DNA of 64,000 nt from positions 237,411-301,410 of the forward strand of contig NZ_JAHBDQ010000022.1 of the NCBI RefSeq assembly GCF_019956555.1. Direction: 5' to 3'. A model generated the notes under the pieces. It was not told the origin of the DNA and did not search any database. It saw only the letters and a program-made list of their open reading frames with translations. The stretch's first letter is position 1, and each line of letters begins with the position of its first letter. The position numbers and the translations under genes are program-made. This DNA comes from Pseudomonas sp. A-RE-19. Its GTDB lineage: Bacteria; Pseudomonadota; Gammaproteobacteria; Pseudomonadales; Pseudomonadaceae. Below are positions 42,723 through 50,635 of the stretch, in pieces.

Positions 42723-43740
42723 TCCGCATGGGCGCTTCCGTCAGCCTCGCCCGGTATTCGCCGGGGGTGGTATCGAACCAGCGCCGGAAGGCGCGGAAGA
42801 AGTTGCTCGGATCGGCAAACCCCAGCAGGTAGGCAATTTCCAGCAGGGTCATGTTCGGTTGCGCCAGGTATTGCTCGGCCAGTTCACGCCGGGTGTCATC
42901 CAGCAACGTCTGAAAACTCGTGCCCTCTTCCTGCAAACGGCGCTGCAAGGTGCGTTGCGACAAGTGCAGCATCTGGGCTACCGCATCGCGCTTGGGTTCG
43001 CCCTGGGGCAGCAAACGGCATAACACCTGCCGTGCGTTGTGGGTCACGCGGCTCTCGGAAAACCGCGCCAGGTATTCGCCGGCAAACCGGTCGTGCAACC
43101 GCGCCATGGCCTCGTTGGCGGTGGGCAGCGGCGCCTCCATGTCAGCGCGCTCGAAGATCAAGGCGTCATACGGCGCGTTGAACATCAACGGGGCATGGAA
43201 GGCTTGTTTATAGGGTTCAAGATCAACGGGGTCATCGCCTTGCAGCAAGACCTTGCGCGGCTGGAGCGTGCGGCCGGTCAGCCAGCCGCAGAGTGCCAGG
43301 GCGCAGGCCATCGATGCTTCGGCGCTCTGTCGGGTCGGTGGCAGGTGATCGCCATGGACCGTCAGAATCAGCGCATACCCCTCATCCAGCAATCGGACAC
43401 TCAGGTCGGCACTTTCAGCAATGATTCGCTGATAACGCACCAGACGCTGAAAACCTTCGGCCAGCGTCCGGCTAGACATCAACGCGTAACCGGCGACATG
43501 GAAGGACGCCGGTCGCACCACCTTGCCCATGTTCAGGCCGATTGCCGGGTTGCCGGACAGCTCGACCGCGCGCTGCCAGAGCCGCGTCATGGAATCTTGC
43601 GGGAAGCGCGCATCCAGATCATCCAGTGCCGCATAGTCGAGCCCTAGCTGTTTGAACAGAACCCGGCAATCCAGGCCATCCATTTCCAGTGCTTTGACAA
43701 TCCCCATCGCCCAGCTTGCAGAAGTCGTTCGTTCGCTCAT
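42679..43740 (-). CDS. AraC-family transcriptional regulator (OruR-type)
   Basis: A 353-residue regulator. An N-terminal Arabinose_bd-like domain (about 1-210: AMGIVKALEMDGLDCRVLFKQLGLD; MGKVVRPASFHVAGYALMSSRTLAEGFQRLVRYQRI) is followed by an AraC HTH (about 240-340: LHLSQRTLQRRLQEEGTSFQTLLDDTRRELAEQYL; LEIAYLLGFADPSNFFRAFRRWFDTTPGEYR). The ATG at 43740 (MSERTTSASWAM) is the family-like start. The target cannot be told from context. Confidence 0.9.
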   Translation of the reverse strand: MSERTTSASWAMGIVKALEMDGLDCRVLFKQLGLDYAALDDLDARFPQDSMTRLWQRAVELSGNPAIGLNMGKVVRPASFHVAGYALMSSRTLAEGFQRLVRYQRIIAESADLSVRLLDEGYALILTVHGDHLPPTRQSAEASMACALALCGWLTGRTLQPRKVLLQGDDPVDLEPYKQAFHAPLMFNAPYDALIFERADMEAPLPTANEAMARLHDRFAGEYLARFSESRVTHNARQVLCRLLPQGEPKRDAVAQMLHLSQRTLQRRLQEEGTSFQTLLDDTRRELAEQYLAQPNMTLLEIAYLLGFADPSNFFRAFRRWFDTTPGEYRARLTEAPMRISDARTQGYTEQTP

Positions 43741-43897
43741 GGCGTTCACTACGTGATGGCCGCATGCCACGACCCATTTCCGAAGGATACTAAAGTGGCG
43801 CCTATTGTCACTGTCTGATGCCAATGATCACTCTAGACTTAAATAAGCTACCCGCAGAACAACTTGCAGCCCGCCTAAAACCACAGAGATCGCAGTC
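43741..43897. promoter_or_regulatory. divergent promoter region
   Basis: This 157-bp gap separates the AraC-type gene (minus) and the Mpo1-like gene (plus) and must contain both promoters. No specific operator was recognised. Confidence 0.4.
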
Positions 43898-44209
43898 GTG
43901 GAAAACATCAAGCGTTTCAACAACTTCGCTGAGTTTTACCCGTACTACCTCAGTGAACACCGCAACAGCACTTGCCGACGATTGCACTTTGTCGGCACCT
44001 CGCTGGTTATTTTCATTCTGGCGCTGATCGTCGGCATAGGCGCATGGTGGATGTTGCTGGCCCTGCCAATGGCCGGTTATGCCTTCGCCTGGACCGGGCA
44101 TTTCTTCTTCGAGAAGAATCGTCCTGCAACCTTCCGGCATCCCGTTTACAGCCTGCTCGGCGATTTCGTCATGTACCGCGACATGATTCTGGGTCGCGTG
44201 CCGTTCTAG
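43898..44209 (+). CDS. DUF962/Mpo1-like membrane protein
   Basis: A 103-residue protein with two hydrophobic segments, from a GTG start. NNFAEFYPYYLSEHRNSTCRRLHFVGTSLVI, then GYAFAWTGHFFFEKNRPATFRHPVYSLLGDFVMYRDMI, are the conserved His-containing DUF962 motifs. Yeast Mpo1 of this family is an Fe2+-dependent dioxygenase acting on 2-hydroxy fatty acids, so a lipid-oxidising role is possible. The GTG start is supported by the position of the first conserved motif. Confidence 0.85.
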   Translation: MENIKRFNNFAEFYPYYLSEHRNSTCRRLHFVGTSLVIFILALIVGIGAWWMLLALPMAGYAFAWTGHFFFEKNRPATFRHPVYSLLGDFVMYRDMILGRVPF

Positions 44210-44308
44210 GCTCCAATGGCCACAAAAGCGTCCCGTGCAGCCAATGCGGCGCTGGGTTCAGGTCTTACACTTGAAAAATCCCTTTCGATTAGAACAAGAG
44301 GATCGCCG

Positions 44309-44899
44309 ATGAATGCCCATGCGCGTTTTACCCACATGCAGGACGGCACGCAGGAAGACTGGGCGATCATTGCCGCAGACTTCAGCGCCTACGCCCGGCA
44401 ATTGCCCAAACGGATCCTGGCGCACCTGAAGCTACTGGAGGGGGATTTCGGCGGCTTCCCGGTGGATCGTCTGACCCACTCCCTGCAAACCGCCAGCCGT
44501 GCCTGGCGCGATGGTCGCGACGAAGAATACGTGGTCTGCGCCCTGCTCCATGACATCGGCGACACGCTGGGTTCCTACAACCACCCGGACATCGCCGCGG
44601 CGATCCTCAAGCCGTTCGTCAGCGCCGAGAATCTGTGGATGGTGGAGAAGCACGGGATTTTCCAGGGTTATTACTTCTTCCATCACCTGGGCATGGACCG
44701 GCATTTGCGCGAGCAATTCAGCGATCATCCGCAGTATCAGGCGACCATCGAATTTTGCGCCAACTATGATGCGGCGGCGTTTGATCCGGCGTACGACACC
44801 CTGCCGCTGAGCTTCTTCGAGCCGATGGTGGAGCGACTGTTTGCGCAGCCAAAGCATTCGATTTACAAGGCGGCGATGGAAGAACACGCGCCAGCCTAA
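44309..44899 (+). CDS. HD-domain phosphohydrolase-like protein
   Basis: A 196-residue HD-superfamily protein starting at 44309 with an AAGAGGA site. DRLTHSLQTASRAWRDGRDEEYVVCALLHDIGDTLGSYNHPDIAAAIL provides the His...HD metal motif, and a later VEKHGIFQGYYFFHHLG supplies further His. It resembles PhnZ/inositol-oxygenase-like HD proteins that use a di-iron site for C-P or C-C oxygenation. Monooxygenase rather than phosphohydrolase activity is therefore possible. The REP after its stop probably ends the transcript. Confidence 0.82.
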   Translation: MNAHARFTHMQDGTQEDWAIIAADFSAYARQLPKRILAHLKLLEGDFGGFPVDRLTHSLQTASRAWRDGRDEEYVVCALLHDIGDTLGSYNHPDIAAAILKPFVSAENLWMVEKHGIFQGYYFFHHLGMDRHLREQFSDHPQYQATIEFCANYDAAAFDPAYDTLPLSFFEPMVERLFAQPKHSIYKAAMEEHAPA

Positions 44900-44900
44900 G

Positions 44901-44970
44901 ATCAAAAGATCGCAGCCTTCGGCAGCGCCCACAGGCGCGTAGGAGCTGCCGAAGGCTGCGATCTTTTGAT
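44901..44970. repeat. REP pair (family A)
   Basis: ATCAAAAGATCGCAGCCTTC and its inverted copy around a very short spacer, between the convergent HD-domain and phosphoesterase genes. Confidence 0.9.
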
Positions 44971-44979
44971 TTTGCTTTT

Positions 44980-45795
44980 TTATGCCGGCTCAGCGACTTT
45001 CACCGCCTTCAACTCCGCCTCACGCGCCTGGGCATCGGCCAATCGATACAACTCGATCGACCCATCCCAATGCTCGATCAGCGCCGTGCACGATTCCACC
45101 CAATCTCCGCAATTGAGGTAATCCACCCCGCCGACCTTACGAATCTCGGCATGGTGAATGTGCCCGCACACCACACCATGCAACTCACGCTTGACGCATT
45201 CATGGGCGATGGCTTCTTCAAAATCGCTGATGAAGCTGACGGCGGTTTTGACCTTGTGCTTGAGATACGCCGACAGCGACCAGTAACCGTAGCCATAACG
45301 GGCACGCCAATGGTTGAGCCAGCGGTTGAGGGTCAGGGTGAATTCGTAGGCCGAGTCGCCGAGAAAGGCCAGCCAGCGGTGGTAACGGGTGATCACATCG
45401 AACTGGTCGCCATGAATCACCAGCAGATGACGGCCATCGGCGGTCACGTGCACCGCTTCGTCCACCAGCTGGATGTTGCCCAGCATCAGCTTGGAATAAC
45501 GGCGCAGAAATTCGTCGTGGTTGCCGGTGACGTAGATCACTTCCGTGCCGCGCTTGCTCATGGTCAGCAGGCGACGAATCACATTGGTGTGCGCCTGGGG
45601 CCAATACATGCCGCTGCGCAGTTTCCAGCCGTCGATGATGTCACCGACCAGGTAAATCTTGTCGGCGTGGTAGCCCTTGAGAAAGTGCGCCAGGTGTTCG
45701 GCCTGGCAGTCCCGGGTGCCTAAATGCACGTCGGAAATCCACAAGGTCCGCACACGTTGCTTACGGCTGGGTTTGGCGAGCTCGGCGCTGGTCAT
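44980..45795 (-). CDS. UDP-2,3-diacylglucosamine diphosphatase family phosphoesterase
   Basis: A 271-residue metallophosphoesterase from ATG 45795 (MTSAELAKPSRKQRVRTLWISDVHLG). Motifs: SDVHLG, VGDIIDGW, TGNHDEFLRR, VIHGDQFD and GHIHHAEIRKVGGVDYLNCGDWVES. This is the YbbF/LpxH-related group, but the long loop and C-terminus resemble the LpxH-paralog family in pseudomonads rather than LpxH itself (about 240 residues). A role in lipid or nucleotide phosphate hydrolysis is inferred only. Confidence 0.88.
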   Translation of the reverse strand: MTSAELAKPSRKQRVRTLWISDVHLGTRDCQAEHLAHFLKGYHADKIYLVGDIIDGWKLRSGMYWPQAHTNVIRRLLTMSKRGTEVIYVTGNHDEFLRRYSKLMLGNIQLVDEAVHVTADGRHLLVIHGDQFDVITRYHRWLAFLGDSAYEFTLTLNRWLNHWRARYGYGYWSLSAYLKHKVKTAVSFISDFEEAIAHECVKRELHGVVCGHIHHAEIRKVGGVDYLNCGDWVESCTALIEHWDGSIELYRLADAQAREAELKAVKVAEPA

Positions 45796-45931
45796 GGGCA
45801 ACCCTCTGGACAAGTTTTGGCAAGCTTGCGCCGGTCGGGTTAATTGCCCATGACAGTGGCGAGTCAGTCGTGTGACAGCGCGAGCCGGCCCGCACCCGGT
45901 GTAGACTGGCGACCTGCACAGGAGACCTGCG

Positions 45932-46690
45932 ATGAGACCGATCCTCACGCTACGCCAGTACACCCACGACCTGATCGTCCACAGCCACGACCACGCGCAA
46001 CTGGTGTTCGGACTGTCGGGCGCACTGGATTTCGAGGTCGACGGTCGTGGCAGTCAGGTGGTTCAGCAGAGTTTCGTGGTCGTGCCGTCCGGTTTTCATC
46101 ATGCCTGTGGCAGCGCCAATGGCAGTCGTTGTCTGGTGCTGGATGTGCCGAGCGACCAATGGGTCTCTCAGTCCCTTGGCGATCACGCCGAGGCCAGCCG
46201 CCGCATGCTCGACAACGCCGGGCGCCTGACCCTGAACGCCGGGCAAAGCCAATTGGTCAGTTGGCTGGCGGGGAGTGAGGTCAGTGATCCACTGATCGCC
46301 CAGCAAGGCGCAGTGCTGTTGCTGGCCAGCCTGAACAATGCCAAACCCGACAGTGTGGGCGGTCGGCGCCTGCCTTATGCGGCGCTGAATGCTCATATCG
46401 ATCAATACGCGGCCTATCCACTGCAAGTCGCCGATCTGGCGCGCATTGTCGGGCTGTCCAGCGCGCGGTTGCACGCACGGTTCGTGGCGGAATGCGGGCA
46501 GACGCCGATGGACTACATTCGCAGTCGTCGGCTGCACATTGCCGTGGGCTTGTTGCGGGATTCGGCGCTGCCCATTGGCGAGATCGCCTGTCGGGTCGGC
46601 TACACATCCCAGAGCGCGTTCGCCGCAGCGGTGTTGCGCGAGTTCGGTGCCTCACCCGGCAAATTGCGCCGCGAGGCTGGCGACAAATGA
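45932..46690 (+). CDS. AraC-family regulator with cupin sensor domain
   Basis: A 252-residue regulator. An N-terminal cupin (about 1-90: SHDHAQLVFGLSGALDFEVDGRGSQVVQQSFVVVPSGFHHA) is followed by an AraC HTH (about 150-250: YPLQVADLARIVGLSSARLHARFVAECGQTPMDYIRSRRLHIAVGLL; GEIACRVGYTSQSAFAAAVLREFGASPGKLRRE). It is just upstream of a DMT exporter gene; a REP lies between them, so co-regulation is possible but not shown. Confidence 0.9.
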   Translation: MRPILTLRQYTHDLIVHSHDHAQLVFGLSGALDFEVDGRGSQVVQQSFVVVPSGFHHACGSANGSRCLVLDVPSDQWVSQSLGDHAEASRRMLDNAGRLTLNAGQSQLVSWLAGSEVSDPLIAQQGAVLLLASLNNAKPDSVGGRRLPYAALNAHIDQYAAYPLQVADLARIVGLSSARLHARFVAECGQTPMDYIRSRRLHIAVGLLRDSALPIGEIACRVGYTSQSAFAAAVLREFGASPGKLRREAGDK

Positions 46691-46730
46691 CGCGAGTCTG
46701 GCGACAGACACTCGCAATCACATCGTTCAT

Positions 46731-46819
46731 TGTGTAGGAGCTGCCGAAGGCTGCGATCTTTTGATCTTGCTTTTGGAGATCAAGATCAAAAGATCGCAGC
46801 CTTCGGCAGCTCCTACACA
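46731..46819. repeat. REP pair (family A)
   Basis: TGTGTAGGAGCTGCCGAAGG...CTTTTGATCTTG and its near-perfect inverted copy, between the AraC regulator and the DMT exporter. Confidence 0.92.
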
Positions 46820-46846
46820 TTTGTTCGTTTGTCGTTAAGGATTGCA

Positions 46847-47740
46847 ATGACTCCCCGTACCGCCCTTGGCGCTCTGCATATCGGTGCACTGATGTTCGGC
46901 CTGACCGGCGTGTTCGGTAAACTCGCCGCCGCCTCGCCAGCCATCATCGTGTTTGGCCGTGCCGCGTTTGCCGTCCTCGCCCTGGTGTTTTTCGCACGGT
47001 TCGCCAGCAATACCCGTTGGCAGAAACTCGAGGCCGCGGACCTGCGCCGCCTGCTGCTCAGCGGCTTGTTGCTGACCGGGCACTGGGTGAGTTTCTTCAT
47101 CGCGGTGAAAGTGGCCGGGGTAGCGATTGCGACCCTGGGTTTTGCCAGTTTCCCGGCGTTTACCGTGATCCTCGAAGGGCTGATCTTCCGCGAGCGCATC
47201 CGCGCCAACGAAGTCCTGTTGGTGGTGCTGGTCAGCGTCGGATTGGTGTTGGTCACGCCGGAATTCGATCTGGCCAGCGGCGCCACCACCGGCCTGCTAT
47301 GGGCGGTGGCGTCCGGCTTGCTGTTCGCCCTGCTGTCCCTGACCAACCGTGCCAGTTCCGGGCGAATTCCACCGGTGCAGGCTGCACTGTGCCAGAACGT
47401 GGTGGTCGCGATCTGCCTGCTGCCGGTGGCGGCACCGCAGTTGAGCGAAGTGAGCGCCATCGACTGGCTGTGGATCGGCTTGCTCGGGGTGTTCTGCACC
47501 GGCGTGGCACACAGCCTGTTCGTCGCCAGCCTGGCGGTGATCAAGGCACGGACCGCGGCAGTGGTGTTCGCGCTGGAGCCGGTTTACGGCATCACTCTGG
47601 CCTGGCTGTTGTTCGATGAAAACCCGACCCTGCGCATGCTGATCGGCGGCGCGCTGATCATCGTGGCCATCGTGGTTTCCAGCCGGTTGTCCGGCAGTTC
47701 AAGCAAGAACGCCGTGGCGGCAGAAGCCGCGTCTCACTGA
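46847..47740 (+). CDS. DMT-family (EamA) transporter
   Basis: Inner-membrane exporter of 297 residues with about ten hydrophobic segments arranged as two EamA halves (AALHIGALMFGLTGVFGKLAA...; then TGLLWAVASGLLFALLSLTNRA...). The start at 46847 has a TAAGGA site. The RhaT/EamA group exports amino acids or metabolites; no substrate can be named. Its last 7 bp overlap the convergent SelT/W/H-like gene. Confidence 0.88.
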   Translation: MTPRTALGALHIGALMFGLTGVFGKLAAASPAIIVFGRAAFAVLALVFFARFASNTRWQKLEAADLRRLLLSGLLLTGHWVSFFIAVKVAGVAIATLGFASFPAFTVILEGLIFRERIRANEVLLVVLVSVGLVLVTPEFDLASGATTGLLWAVASGLLFALLSLTNRASSGRIPPVQAALCQNVVVAICLLPVAAPQLSEVSAIDWLWIGLLGVFCTGVAHSLFVASLAVIKARTAAVVFALEPVYGITLAWLLFDENPTLRMLIGGALIIVAIVVSSRLSGSSSKNAVAAEAASH

Positions 47741-48021
47741 GCGCGGTCGTTGTGGCCCAGGTCGCGGTCCGGGTCGATCTGATCGCGGACCCGCTGCTTG
47801 AGCACCTTGGCTTCGGGAAAACCGCCGTCGGCCTTGCGCTCCCAGAGCTGCACATCGTCACAGAAAATGTGGAAAACCCCGCCGGTGCCAGGCACCAGGG
47901 ACACTTTCCCCAGGTCGTCACCGAAAGTGCTGAGCAGTTCCTGGGCCAGCCAGGCGGCACGCAACAGCCATTGGCATTGCGTGCAGTAAGTAATGACGAT
48001 TTCCGGTTTACGTGCGGTCAT
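47734..48021 (-). CDS. SelT/SelW/SelH-family thioredoxin-like protein
   Basis: A 95-residue thioredoxin-fold protein, the Cys form of the selenoprotein W family. The redox motif is CTQC (Cys13-Cys16) in ITYCTQCQWLLRAAWLAQELLSTF. GTGGVFHIFCDDVQLWERKADGGFPEAKVLKQRVRD follows. The ATG at 48021 (MTARKPEIVI) is preferred to a longer frame. Likely a cytosolic redox protein. Confidence 0.9.
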   Translation of the reverse strand: MTARKPEIVITYCTQCQWLLRAAWLAQELLSTFGDDLGKVSLVPGTGGVFHIFCDDVQLWERKADGGFPEAKVLKQRVRDQIDPDRDLGHNDRAQ

Positions 48022-48073
48022 GATTGGCAAAACTCCTGAGCCTGAGGGCGGCGCAAAAATGTGAGGCATACCG

Positions 48074-48151
48074 AAAAGATCGCAGCCTGCGGCAGCTCCT
48101 ACGGAATGTACGCCATCCCGATGTAGGAGCTGCCGAAGGCTGCGATCTTTT
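48074..48151. repeat. REP pair (family A)
   Basis: AAAAGATCGCAGCCTGCGGC and its inverted copy, between the FimV-like gene end and the SelT/W/H-like gene, both on the minus strand. Confidence 0.9.
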
Positions 48152-48156
48152 GATCT

Positions 48157-49953
48157 TCAGCGAATACCGGCCAACAGCGTCCGGGCCGTCTCCTTGAGCG
48201 GTTCGTCAGCTTCCTTGAGCAACTCGTTGAGCAGTTCGATAGCACTGTCCAGATCGCCGTCATCAATGCAATTCTGGGCTTGTTCAAGTTTGCCCGCGTT
48301 ACTCGGCCCGACCGGCTCAAGATCCATCGATTCAGCGCTCAGCGGTTCAAGTTCCAGTGACTGGCCAGGATCGCTGAATTCGTTGAGAAACGTGTCGTCC
48401 AGCGACTGTGAGTCAGGTTCGGCGCCCCATTCAAGCTCGGGTTGGTCCAGCGTCGGCTCATCGGGCACTTCGAAGACATCGGGCAACACATGCAGGTTCG
48501 AGGTGAACCCGGGCTCATCTGTCTGCGGTGGCTGGTTTGATGGTTGGGTGCTGTTTTCAAAAGGGCTGATCAGGTCCCAATTCGAATCCATCGACAGATC
48601 ATCGAGGTTCAACTGGAACTCATCGTTAGGCGCAACTTCAGGTGGTGCAATCGGGAGCGGCGTCACTGCCACCGGGGCGACCACCGGTACGGCGCTGATC
48701 AGTTTTGGATGGCGAGCGCGGATGTCCTGAAGTTGTTGCTCGTCGAACCCGGCGTCGCGCAGGCTGTTTTCCTGTGCATCATAAGCTTGCACATCACCCT
48801 GTTTACCGAGGATTTCCAGCAGTTGCACGGCCAGATCGGTGCGCTGGGGTTCTTTGACCAATGCGTCTCGCAACAAACCGGCCGCTTCGGACAAACGACC
48901 ATACGCCAGGTAGATCCCGACGCCTTCGAGTACATCACCGGCGGGAGTCTCTTCAGCCGATTCGGCTCGCGGTCGCACCTCGGTGGCCTGCCTGGCCGCT
49001 TCATCTGCGCGGCTGAGGACCGGTTCATGGCGCGATGGTAATACGGGTAACGGCTCGGGCAAGGCCTGAACCAACTGCCGCCGGCGTCGAATGAATACCG
49101 CGACCGACACCAATGCCACCAGCGCCAGTAACCCGATGATCAGCAGCCACGGAGTCGGTTCCGATTCCTCAACCACAACGGGCGCCGGTGCCGTCACCTG
49201 GGGCGCGACCGGCTCTACCGATGCCTGTCTGGCTTCCGTCAATTGGGTTTGCAGCTCGAGCATCTGTTTTTTCTGACCGGCGATTTGCTCGTCCTGCGCC
49301 TGAAACTTCGCATTGAGCTCATCGATGGTTTTTTGCAGTTGCTGGTTTTGCAGCACGCTAGTGGCCAGTTGTTCGGCGAGAGGATCAATCACCGGCGCGG
49401 CGGCGGGCTTATCGGCGCCGGGTTTGGGCGTCGAATCCTTCAAGGCAGGTGGCGCTGCAACCGCCGGGGTAACGGAGGGGAATGCGGAAGCCTGAGGGCG
49501 CGGCGTTGGCTCGTCGCTGGCGGGAACGATCCCTGGCGAGCCCGGCGGATCGATCAGCACCGTGTACTCGTGCAGCAAGCGCCCGTTGGGTTGATTGAGC
49601 TGCACCAGAAAATTCAGAAAGGGTTCCTTGACCGGTTTGCTGGAAGTCACCCGGATCAGCCTGCGGTCGCCCCGCAGGATCGGTGTGAACTTCAGATCGT
49701 TGAGGAAGAACACCCGCTCGACACCGGCGCGGCTGAACTCGTCTGCTGTGGCCAGGCTGACCGACAGCTCGCCCTCCTCCAGGCCACCGGCGTCCACCAG
49801 GGCGATGTCGGCGTTGAAAGGCTGATTCAACGCCGAATGCTGGGTGATCTCACCCAAGCCTAGCGCAGGGGCCAATGCCGAGTAAGTGACGGCACCACCG
49901 ACCAGCAGCAGCCGGGTGCAACACCGCAATACAACGTGCCAACTCTCGAGCAT
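48157..49953 (-). CDS. FimV/HubP-type protein (LysM not recognised)
   Basis: A 598-residue single-pass membrane protein. Signal segment about 1-32, then a periplasmic domain with GEITQHSALNQPFNADIALVDAGGLEEGELSVSLATADEFSRAGVERVFFLNDLKF (the FimV N-terminal beta domain). A Pro/Ala-rich linker and a coiled coil (about 195-245, LQNQQLQKTIDELNAKFQAQ) precede a TM near 275-297 (WLLIIGLLALVALVSVAVFI). Cytoplasmic repeats end in the FimV C-terminal helix LEQAQNCIDDGDLDSAIELLNELLKEA. The expected LysM domain was not seen, and it is shorter than full FimV (about 900). Probably a FimV paralogue, with a polar or envelope role. Confidence 0.8.
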   Translation of the reverse strand: MLESWHVVLRCCTRLLLVGGAVTYSALAPALGLGEITQHSALNQPFNADIALVDAGGLEEGELSVSLATADEFSRAGVERVFFLNDLKFTPILRGDRRLIRVTSSKPVKEPFLNFLVQLNQPNGRLLHEYTVLIDPPGSPGIVPASDEPTPRPQASAFPSVTPAVAAPPALKDSTPKPGADKPAAAPVIDPLAEQLATSVLQNQQLQKTIDELNAKFQAQDEQIAGQKKQMLELQTQLTEARQASVEPVAPQVTAPAPVVVEESEPTPWLLIIGLLALVALVSVAVFIRRRRQLVQALPEPLPVLPSRHEPVLSRADEAARQATEVRPRAESAEETPAGDVLEGVGIYLAYGRLSEAAGLLRDALVKEPQRTDLAVQLLEILGKQGDVQAYDAQENSLRDAGFDEQQLQDIRARHPKLISAVPVVAPVAVTPLPIAPPEVAPNDEFQLNLDDLSMDSNWDLISPFENSTQPSNQPPQTDEPGFTSNLHVLPDVFEVPDEPTLDQPELEWGAEPDSQSLDDTFLNEFSDPGQSLELEPLSAESMDLEPVGPSNAGKLEQAQNCIDDGDLDSAIELLNELLKEADEPLKETARTLLAGIR

Positions 49954-50081
49954 GAGCATCCCTTAGATAACCAGAACCAACCTGTATGCATTCGCACATC
50001 CGGTACGAACACGATATTGCCTAGTAGTTCTTTATAGTCTGCCCAACGGGGTATCTCAAAAGTCTGGCGCCGGGTTGTGCC

Positions 50082-50516
50082 TCAAGATTTTTCCAGGTTG
50101 GCCAGGATGTGCCCGTGGACCCGCATGCAGACCTTCAAATCCGCCTCATCAACGCCCTCGAACAATTCGTGGCGCAATTGAGTGGCAATGGTTTCAATTT
50201 GTTCGATCAAGGGCCGGGCCGGGGCGCAGAGGACGATTTTTTTCGCCCGACGGTCTTCCAGCACGGATTGGCGTTGTACCAGGCCCTGACTTTCCAGGCT
50301 GTCGAGCAATCGAGCCAGGGTAGGCCCTTCAACGCCGACGCTTTGCGCCAGTTCGCGCTGGGTGGGGGCATCATCGAAACGCGCCAGGTGCAGCAGCACC
50401 AGCCAGCGTGCCTGGGACAGACCCAGGCCGGCCAGTCGGCGGTCCAGTTCGGCACGCCAGCCCCGAGACATCTGGGCCAGTTGCATGCCAAAGCGGTGTT
50501 GATCGGTTAACGGCAT
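50082..50516 (-). CDS. MarR/SlyA-family transcriptional regulator
   Basis: A 144-residue winged-helix regulator. GLSQARWLVLLHLARFDDAPTQRELAQSVGVEGPTLARLLDSLESQGLVQRQSVLEDRRAKKIVL shows the recognition helix and wing. It lies downstream of recQ on the same strand. A palindrome ACTAATTATTAGT upstream of its start is a plausible autoregulatory site. Regulated genes are unknown. Confidence 0.92.
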   Translation of the reverse strand: MPLTDQHRFGMQLAQMSRGWRAELDRRLAGLGLSQARWLVLLHLARFDDAPTQRELAQSVGVEGPTLARLLDSLESQGLVQRQSVLEDRRAKKIVLCAPARPLIEQIETIATQLRHELFEGVDEADLKVCMRVHGHILANLEKS

Positions 50517-50549
50517 AAAACACTCATGATTAGACTGAAATAGAGAAAA

Positions 50550-50562
50550 ACTAATTATTAGT
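50550..50562. promoter_or_regulatory. palindromic candidate MarR operator
   Basis: ACTAATTATTAGT is a perfect palindrome around a central T, 34 bp before the MarR start. Its AT-rich half-sites are of the kind bound by MarR/SlyA proteins, so autorepression is likely. Confidence 0.55.
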
Positions 50563-50635
50563 CAGCTAAGCATGACCTTTGGCTATAGGCAAGGCTTGCT
50601 CTGTACTGAATCGTTACATCTGTGCCGCAGGTCAT

